Part shown: piece by piece, positions 58,679 to 64,000 of the stretch
Position numbering within the stretch: position 1 is the first letter of the stretch
Layout: each line of letters opens with the position of its first letter
IMG/VR virus record: IMGVR_UViG_3300017917_000784
Coordinates: 21,170-85,169 of that record
Reading direction: 5' to 3' (one strand)
Length of the DNA stretch: 64,000 nt
Source of the DNA: a virus
Translations under genes and position numbers: made by a program
The notes under the pieces: model-generated
Told to the model about the DNA's origin: nothing
What the model saw: only the letters and a program-made list of their open reading frames with translations
Databases searched by the model: none

Positions 58679-59352
58679 TAGTGCCACTCCACTTCAGGAA
58701 ACATTGTTATAGTTTTGTATTCAGTATTACTGGTATCGGACGAGATACGATAGATCATATCTGAAAGATGGTGTGGATCTAAAGCGTTAGTAACATCACC
58801 GCAAGGATATGGATTATTTTCATTCCATAAGGTTGTGTTAATACCGCCTGGATGTATACTAGATACTTTTATACCCTTCTGTTTAAGTTCTTGGCCTAAC
58901 ACTCCGGCAAAACTTTTTAAAGCGGCCTTGCTGGCACAGTAAATGCTTTGATGTTGAATTTCTCTTAGTCCTGCTACACTATTAACAAAAACAATTTTTG
59001 AGCCTGACTCCATTATTGTTAACGCTTGATTAGTCACATACATTGTGCCTTTTACATTAGTATCAATAACATTAGCAATATCAAAATATTTTGAATCTGC
59101 AAAGTCGCCTATATGAAAAGCAGCCGTATTGTTTATTAACACATCAATTTTAGTTTTAGTTTTTTTAAGTAGATCAAATGCAGTATGAACTTGACCAATG
59201 TTAGCCACATCAGCAACTATGTGTGTATAGTTGTCATAACTCTTTAAATCTGTTCTACTAAATCCAATAACTTTCCATCCATTTTGTAAAAATGTTTCTG
59301 TTAGTGCTTTTCCTAATCCTCGACTGGATCCTGTAATTAATACTGTTTTCAT
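58678..59352 (-). CDS. Short-chain dehydrogenase/reductase
   Basis: 224 aa classical SDR: TGSSRGLGK NAD(P) loop, NNTA, SVAG region with the catalytic Ser, and YCASKAALK (YxxxK). Well-formed and likely active. It follows the sugar phosphate cyclase in the operon with an ATGA overlap, so oxidation or reduction of the cyclic product is a natural guess. Confidence 0.9.
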   Translation of the reverse strand: MKTVLITGSSRGLGKALTETFLQNGWKVIGFSRTDLKSYDNYTHIVADVANIGQVHTAFDLLKKTKTKIDVLINNTAAFHIGDFADSKYFDIANVIDTNVKGTMYVTNQALTIMESGSKIVFVNSVAGLREIQHQSIYCASKAALKSFAGVLGQELKQKGIKVSSIHPGGINTTLWNENNPYPCGDVTNALDPHHLSDMIYRISSDTSNTEYKTITMFPEVEWH

Positions 59353-60410
59353 TGCATATTTCTCATTCGTTCGCAGGCCTGTTCTATTTCACTGCGTGTT
59401 ACGTCATTAATAATTTCACAACGGCCAATACTTGTAGGAACAGGTATATATTGATTACCATTGCGATGGTTCATTACATCTTGTAGACCTGCCCATAGCA
59501 AGTCAACATTATAAAAATCGTTGTGTTCTGTAGGCAAGTCACAACTGCGAACAGTTTTAAAAATACGTTGTAAATGATCGTTACTGATATAACCTCTTAA
59601 ATTACTAATACAAGCACTTAAAAGACAATCGAGTATTACTGCTTCTCCGTGCAATAAGTTAGGAACATTTTTCATTTCAACCATAGGACTAAAAGTATGT
59701 CCAAAATCCACAGGACGCTGTAAGTCACGTTCCCAGAGATTATCATTTAGTTCTTCAGTCATGCCTGAAATTGCACGATCAATTATTTTATCTGCTAATA
59801 CGTGATTTTGGAATTTAAGTCGAAGTAGTTCTTGCGGATTAAGTTCAATTAATTCAAATAATTGATAATCAAGAACTATGGCCAATTTTAAAATTTCTGC
59901 CATACCGTTGGAAATTTCTCTATGATCCTGCGTTTTAATAAAAGACTTATCAATTAATGTTAATGTTGGAGGATAAAAACTACCAATTCTATTTCTAAAT
60001 CCAAAATGATTAATACTTGTTTTAGCACCCACACTAGCATCGACAATGGCTAATAAAGTGGTTGGTATTCTTACATAAGGCACACCCCTACGATATATGC
60101 TACAACAAAAGCCCACTAAGTCTAACAGAACTCCACCGCCTACAGCAATAACTGTTTCTCTACGCAGTAATTTTATGTCCTGAAAAAACTTTAAAACACG
60201 TTCGGCGTTTTTCCAATCTTTTTCAGATTCTGTGCTACGCACTGTAAAAATTTCTGTACCAGCAGGAATTTTATCTTTATACAACGCATACACAGTTTCG
60301 TCAATGACTGCTATTCTACGTTGACCAGGAATAACGTCCCAATCTAATGCATTGGATACTTTAACTATATCAAACTCTACAGGAAGAGTAGTTTTTACAC
60401 GCCATGTCAT
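59349..60410 (-). CDS. Sugar phosphate cyclase, 2-epi-5-epi-valiolone-synthase-like
   Basis: 353 aa of the dehydroquinate-synthase-like superfamily. NAD loop GGGVLLDLVG (91-100), YRRGVPYVRIPTTLL, then VDASVGAKTSINHFGFRNRIGSFYPP, a block characteristic of sedoheptulose-7-phosphate cyclases (EEVS and relatives) rather than DHQ synthase. Metal ligands fit Glu172 (GMAEILKLA), His238 (DFGHTFSP) and His254 (LHGEAVILD). Expected to cyclise a C7 sugar phosphate, but subfamily calls need alignment. Lies in an operon with RuBisCO-like, kinase and dehydrogenase genes. Confidence 0.82.
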   Translation of the reverse strand: MTWRVKTTLPVEFDIVKVSNALDWDVIPGQRRIAVIDETVYALYKDKIPAGTEIFTVRSTESEKDWKNAERVLKFFQDIKLLRRETVIAVGGGVLLDLVGFCCSIYRRGVPYVRIPTTLLAIVDASVGAKTSINHFGFRNRIGSFYPPTLTLIDKSFIKTQDHREISNGMAEILKLAIVLDYQLFELIELNPQELLRLKFQNHVLADKIIDRAISGMTEELNDNLWERDLQRPVDFGHTFSPMVEMKNVPNLLHGEAVILDCLLSACISNLRGYISNDHLQRIFKTVRSCDLPTEHNDFYNVDLLWAGLQDVMNHRNGNQYIPVPTSIGRCEIINDVTRSEIEQACERMRNMQ

Positions 60411-61366
60411 AATAGTTTATTTACGAGAGCGCAAGCATGAGCATAAAAAAACTTTGCCGCTTCTATGTTTCCAGCGTGACATTTAAACGGCAACATACGA
60501 AAAAACTGTGTGGCTTCGAATAATCTTATTAGCAAATATTCTTGGCTAGTGTATCTGCGCTCTAATTCCTCGTTAAATAGTTTATCAAAATACAATAGAT
60601 TTTTTGGAAACTTAGTGTCGAATCCTGTAACATTTCCGTTTACACGTATCACACTGTCATTAAGAATACCGTAGTAACTGCTACTACACTGTAATATCTG
60701 ACTGTAATCCATAAATTTACTGTCTACTATACCTTCCTCGTATAAGTCAATAAACACTATACCAGTGTCTTCACTATAGAGAATATTTTCTAATGTAGGG
60801 TTTCCGTGTACGTAACTTTCTGTAGTTATAACCTGATCAAACAACTTAGATACTTGATCTAATTTATGTTTAATTCCACTAAATGTTTCTCCCCAGTGTA
60901 CGTAAACATCCATTTGATAAAAATTTTCAAACTCAGAAAATTGTCTAGCATCATTAATTTTTTGTAAAACTTCTTCTTGAAAATAAAGTTTTAAACTGCT
61001 GATGTTTGGCTGATAAGTGTGTTGATGTAAAGTGTCAAATGCCTGCCACAACTGTTGATGCATTCTTTCAGTCTGTTGGACGTCTAGTAAATTTTCTTTA
61101 AACAGTGTTTTAATATCTTTAGCATCAATATATTCAATGTCAAAATATGCGCCTTTATCGCACACACCAGCATCTAATACTCTCGGTACGTGCTGAGGAA
61201 TTATCTGATTAAATCTTTGTAATTTTTTTAGTTGGCTGTACCACCGTACATAGCCGTATTCTCTATCGGCAGTAGTTGAAATAGTTTTTCTTACAAATTT
61301 GCGATCACCGTCAACATATAAACAAGTTGAATTTAAACTACCGCCTTTTAGTTCAATTATATCCAT
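60407..61366 (-). CDS. APH/choline-kinase-like phosphotransferase
   Basis: 319 aa. N-lobe FVRKTISTT and DIEYID hinge; catalytic loop YVHGNPTLENILY (His187-Gly-Asn189, Asn194) and metal loop GIVFIDLYEE (Asp207). The usual HGD catalytic aspartate is Asn189 here, so activity is uncertain unless this subfamily normally uses HGNP. Likely role would be phosphorylating a sugar or cyclitol, sitting between the cyclase and the RuBisCO-like gene (1-bp gap). Confidence 0.72.
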   Translation of the reverse strand: MDIIELKGGSLNSTCLYVDGDRKFVRKTISTTADREYGYVRWYSQLKKLQRFNQIIPQHVPRVLDAGVCDKGAYFDIEYIDAKDIKTLFKENLLDVQQTERMHQQLWQAFDTLHQHTYQPNISSLKLYFQEEVLQKINDARQFSEFENFYQMDVYVHWGETFSGIKHKLDQVSKLFDQVITTESYVHGNPTLENILYSEDTGIVFIDLYEEGIVDSKFMDYSQILQCSSSYYGILNDSVIRVNGNVTGFDTKFPKNLLYFDKLFNEELERRYTSQEYLLIRLFEATQFFRMLPFKCHAGNIEAAKFFYAHACALVNKLL

Positions 61367-61367
61367 A

Positions 61368-62600
61368 TTAAAAATCTAATACCCACTCAGGTAAGGAACC
61401 GCCTACATATCCCCATTTTTCTATTGCTGTCAAAAACTCTTTTCCAGGAGTTTTGTCAATGGCCTGACGCATGGCTAGTGCTCCGGCTAGAGTACCGTCT
61501 GGGTGTCCGTGTACAGCACCGCCGCAGTTAGCAAGAAAATCAGTGCCAAATTTGTCTGCTGTTGGGTTAACAATTCCCGGATGCATGCCGCAACTTAATG
61601 CTGGCAGTACATTTCTCTTATGTAAAGTTTCCATGGTGTATTTAAGTTCATCTTCGTTGTCACTTAAATAGCCTCCCCACATTCCTGCATGGATAGTATC
61701 GACTCCGCACAGGCCTGCAAGATCACATAGCACTGCCCAATCGATACCAAAAGGATTACGCTTGTCTGTAAGAATCTTATCACCGCTCTTTTGGTAATGT
61801 ATAAACAATGGAAGATCCAATCTGCGTATTGAATTATAAACTCCTAATCCACTCCAAAAATTAATGTGGATACCATTACCACCATTGTTGGCTACGAACT
61901 TAGCACGGTCAAGAATAGTATGATGATCGCCGTTAATACAGAAGCAATAGATAACTCCACGTCCGCAGTTATTAACAATATTTGAAATTAATTCAACACG
62001 ATCCTCGAGACGACAAAATGCTGGGTTACTAAGAATCTCATCTTCTTTAATAAAATCGACACCGCCATCTAATAGTTCTTTAACCATGTCGGCCAGCGTA
62101 CTAGGACTAATACCAGTTTTAGGTTTTACAATGGCTCCGGACAGCGGTTTGTCATAACGATTAACAAATTTTCTAATACCGGTAATGCCCCTGCGAGGTC
62201 CTAAAAATTGTTGTTCAACATCTTTAGGAAATTCAACGTGTTTTAATCTACACGATTTGAATACATTGATATCCATCTGACCGCCCATTAATTGGCACAT
62301 AAGGTGACTAATACCGTCGCCTTGCCAGTCAGAATTTATTTTAGGAAAACCAATCTTAACTGTACCACTATGCTTGCCTGTTAATTCTGATTCATTGTGA
62401 TAAATCACACAGGATGACATTTCAAACAATTCATCAGTTTCCCACTGATTTCGTATTTTTGGATTTCCAACACTTTGACCTATAGCAAGATTCCAAGCGG
62501 CATCGCGTAAATCTCCTATGTCAGAATACGTTTCAATATAATATGTTGCAATAACACAACGATCTTTTTCTGTTTGAGTTAGTTCTCGAAAAAATTTCAT
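61368..62600 (-). CDS. RuBisCO-like protein (RuBisCO large-chain superfamily)
   Basis: 410 aa from ATG 62600, chosen because GGAAAGG lies just upstream; a TTG at 62645 coincides with the -35 box. Aligns along its length with the RuBisCO large chain: GAIVKPKTG (Lys159, Lys161), DFIKEDE with the carbamylation lysine Lys185 and metal ligands Asp187/Glu188, HAGMWGG (His304), SCGMH (Ser336, Gly338, His340) and CGGAVHGHPDG (Gly360-Gly361). The loop-6 lysine essential for CO2 fixation is absent, so it is a RuBisCO-like enzyme, probably an enolase, isomerase or decarboxylase acting on a sugar-type substrate. Followed by a kinase and a cyclase. Confidence 0.92.
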   Translation of the reverse strand: MKFFRELTQTEKDRCVIATYYIETYSDIGDLRDAAWNLAIGQSVGNPKIRNQWETDELFEMSSCVIYHNESELTGKHSGTVKIGFPKINSDWQGDGISHLMCQLMGGQMDINVFKSCRLKHVEFPKDVEQQFLGPRRGITGIRKFVNRYDKPLSGAIVKPKTGISPSTLADMVKELLDGGVDFIKEDEILSNPAFCRLEDRVELISNIVNNCGRGVIYCFCINGDHHTILDRAKFVANNGGNGIHINFWSGLGVYNSIRRLDLPLFIHYQKSGDKILTDKRNPFGIDWAVLCDLAGLCGVDTIHAGMWGGYLSDNEDELKYTMETLHKRNVLPALSCGMHPGIVNPTADKFGTDFLANCGGAVHGHPDGTLAGALAMRQAIDKTPGKEFLTAIEKWGYVGGSLPEWVLDF

Positions 62601-62616
62601 ACTTTTCCTTTCCGTT

Positions 62617-62645
62617 ATTGTAAAGTATTTTTTATTTTTTGTCAA
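62617..62645 (-). promoter_or_regulatory. sigma70-type promoter for the RuBisCO-like operon
   Basis: On the - strand TTGACA (complement of 62640-62645), 17-bp spacer, TACAAT (complement of 62617-62622), with the ATG at 62600 and a GGAAAGG site between. The -35 falls in the end of the cupin gene. It implies that the RuBisCO-like, kinase, cyclase and SDR genes can be expressed apart from the upstream genes. Confidence 0.8.
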
Positions 62646-62967
62646 CTATTTGGACTTCAAACTTATCATTAGGGTCGCTTAGATTCCGTACTACGACTAA
62701 TTTAACATCTGTAAGATATTCGCATTGACTAATTTCGTAAGGCTCCAAAACAAAGATATCTCCTGTTTTAAAAATTTCTCCGTTTATTTTAATTTCGCCC
62801 TCTACTACTAGGTTAATCTCAGTGCCTTGTTTATGAAAATGATCTTGATGAAATTCACCTGCACTATGCTGATGAAACCCAACTTCAAAATTTTCTTTGA
62901 GTAGACTTGGTTCAAAGTTTCCTACAAACCAACCTTTAATAAAGTTATTAATGTGTGCTTTTTTCAT
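62632..62967 (-). CDS. Small cupin protein
   Basis: 111 aa single-domain cupin: EVGFHQHSAGEFHQDHFHKQGTEINLVVEGEIKINGE contains several histidines of the first metal motif, and GDIFVLEPYEISQCEY the second. Could be a sugar isomerase/epimerase-like or sensor cupin. It shares one base with the nucleotidyltransferase stop/start and precedes the RuBisCO-like operon. Confidence 0.75.
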   Translation of the reverse strand: MKKAHINNFIKGWFVGNFEPSLLKENFEVGFHQHSAGEFHQDHFHKQGTEINLVVEGEIKINGEIFKTGDIFVLEPYEISQCEYLTDVKLVVVRNLSDPNDKFEVQIVDKK

Positions 62968-63689
62968 TAATCAAACCTTGTGCTTAGTCTTTGAAATTCT
63001 GTTAAATCGTCTGGCGTTCCTACTGGCCAAAATTCTGTATTGCTTATAGGAAATTTTTTTACTGTTTTTCCTCTAGCAATGGAATAATTATAAACTGGCG
63101 CAACATAAAACTCTCCGTTTTCTTTGTGATTATCTTTAATCATCTGCTCGGCATCCTGAAAAAAGTCACGTGTATGTGACCAGTGATAATATCCTGTAGT
63201 AGCGTCGTTGCTAATAACTTTTTTCTCTCTTACTTCAACAACAACTCCGTTCTCTTCACGAACATAACTACATTTAGGACTGGTTTCGTTATAGGTTACA
63301 ATATAACTTATTTCAGGATTTCTCTGTATTTCATCACGAAACTGATAAGATTTCCAATCCATAAATTGATCCCCGTTTACACTAAGCATTGGAGCATCTA
63401 AATCTTTAATATAAGGTTTGGTGTATAATAAACTTTCGGCAGCACCCTGTGTGTTACCATCTATGGCTATAATTTCATCCCCTAACCCTAATAGCATTTT
63501 TTCTAAAAAATTAAACTGCACCAAGTGTTCTTTTCTTATTACAAAATGAATTCGCCCTTTAAGTCCTATAGTTTCTACGCTGTGATATATCATAGGTGCG
63601 CCATGATATGCAATAAGATATTTAGGTAATTCGTAACCTGCTTGTTTAAAACGACTTCCCTGGCCGCATAGACCTATTAATATATTCAT
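62967..63689 (-). CDS. Sugar-phosphate nucleotidyltransferase
   Basis: 240 aa from ATG 63689 (ATGA overlap with the SGNH-like gene; an earlier in-frame start is less likely). NTP-binding loop MNILIGLCGQGSRFKQAGYELPKYLI with the GxGxRF and PK signature, LSVNGDQFMDW (metal-binding Asp), and FWPVGTPDDL at the end. Would activate a sugar- or cyclitol-phosphate to a nucleotide form. Together with the downstream genes it makes an activated-cyclitol pathway plausible. Confidence 0.87.
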   Translation of the reverse strand: MNILIGLCGQGSRFKQAGYELPKYLIAYHGAPMIYHSVETIGLKGRIHFVIRKEHLVQFNFLEKMLLGLGDEIIAIDGNTQGAAESLLYTKPYIKDLDAPMLSVNGDQFMDWKSYQFRDEIQRNPEISYIVTYNETSPKCSYVREENGVVVEVREKKVISNDATTGYYHWSHTRDFFQDAEQMIKDNHKENGEFYVAPVYNYSIARGKTVKKFPISNTEFWPVGTPDDLTEFQRLSTRFD

Positions 63690-64000
63690 TGTATTTCCTT
63701 GGCTAAAACTTTGGCCCATATTTCGTGAGTTTCTTTAGTAGGGTGTCCATACTCGTGCCGGCTCCATTTATTATTATAAACTTCAGCACTCCACGTATTT
63801 TTCATATACATATTTTCTAATTCTATATTCCATTTTGATTTTGCGTAATCTTGCCATTGCTGAGGATGATTCCCAATAGCAACAAAATCAAAATATTTTA
63901 TTCCTAATCCTTGACACAACATTCTTAAATTCATCATATATAATGCTGTCAAATTTTCTCCGTAACTGTCTGAATATATTTCATAATATGCTTTATGATA
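63686..64000 (-). CDS. SGNH-like hydrolase, C-terminal part (truncated by window edge)
   Basis: At least 104 codons, open to the end of the window, so the N-terminal part with the nucleophile is missing; a TTG at 63952 is not needed as a start. GHPTKETHEIWAKVLAKEI carries a HxxxxxxH-type end like the last block of SGNH/GDSL proteins, where histidine is the catalytic base. The upstream residues (FDFVAIGNHPQQW) are consistent. Assignment from the C-terminal motif only. Confidence 0.55.
   Translation of the reverse strand, partial: YHKAYYEIYSDSYGENLTALYMMNLRMLCQGLGIKYFDFVAIGNHPQQWQDYAKSKWNIELENMYMKNTWSAEVYNNKWSRHEYGHPTKETHEIWAKVLAKEIQ

Noticed and set aside
61368-62600. True CO2-fixing RuBisCO
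   Set aside because: The loop-6 lysine is missing and no small subunit, phosphoribulokinase or other Calvin-cycle gene is present; a RuBisCO-like protein fits better.
1-64000. tRNA genes, CRISPR arrays, insertion sequences or an integrase
   Set aside because: Gaps between genes are all under about 90 bp and none shows a cloverleaf or repeat-spacer pattern; no transposase or integrase motif was seen in any protein.

Overview
The window looks like part of the genome of a large marine T4-like phage (myovirus). It holds the 3' part of a T4 gp43-type family B DNA polymerase, a gp45-type sliding clamp, a T4 RNase H-type 5' nuclease, a dihydrofolate reductase/thymidylate synthase pair, a MoxR-type AAA+ ATPase with a VWA partner, and many short proteins of the kind I remember from marine T4-like cyanophages. 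DNA is AT-rich, genes are packed with 1-60 bp overlaps (ATGA and TAATG junctions), and no intergenic gap exceeds about 90 bp, so there is no long non-coding stretch. No tRNA, rRNA, CRISPR array, integrase or insertion sequence was seen. The host cannot be read from the sequence; cyanobacteria or marine alphaproteobacteria are both possible.

Region 1 (1-31.5 kb, all + strand) mixes replication and nucleotide genes with auxiliary metabolism. A 7-deazaguanine pathway is spread through it: a TGT/DpdA-like base-exchange enzyme (3560-5116), a QueD-like T-fold protein (8550-8951), GTP cyclohydrolase I FolE (18201-18947) and a phage-type QueE (20127-20987). A QueC-like PP-loop protein lies in region 2 (50675-51475). 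Together these suggest that guanine in the phage DNA is replaced by a 7-deazaguanine. Inserted among these are a Gfo/Idh oxidoreductase, a SulP-type transporter lacking its STAS domain, a zinc-type dehydrogenase, a glycosyltransferase, and a first biosynthetic module (10643-14642): radical SAM, cupin, Fe/2OG-type oxygenase, PLP enzyme and amidinotransferase. A fusion of a 2OG oxygenase with a 'sporadic carbohydrate cluster' domain lies at 16092-17225.

Region 2 (31.5-58 kb, mosaic of both strands) is a dense accessory island. It repeats the same enzyme classes in different combinations: further radical SAM proteins, more HxD...H double-stranded beta-helix hydroxylase-like proteins, two more amidinotransferases, two more PLP-enzyme-like proteins, three paralogous large glycosyltransferase-like proteins, two GNAT-like proteins, a methyltransferase, an SGNH hydrolase and a GT-A-like protein. 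Gene blocks switch strand often; each divergent junction is tiny and each convergent pair overlaps at the 3' ends.

Region 3 (58-64 kb, - strand) is the most unusual part: an SGNH-like protein (partial), a sugar nucleotidyltransferase, a small cupin, a RuBisCO-like protein with its own consensus sigma70-type promoter, an APH-like kinase, a sedoheptulose-7-phosphate-cyclase-like enzyme and a short-chain dehydrogenase. The set resembles a C7-cyclitol or modified-sugar pathway with nucleotide activation. Taken with the amidinotransferases and PLP enzymes, my inference is that the phage makes an unusual guanidino/amino-cyclitol or sugar-like product or decoration. No such pathway in a phage is known to me.
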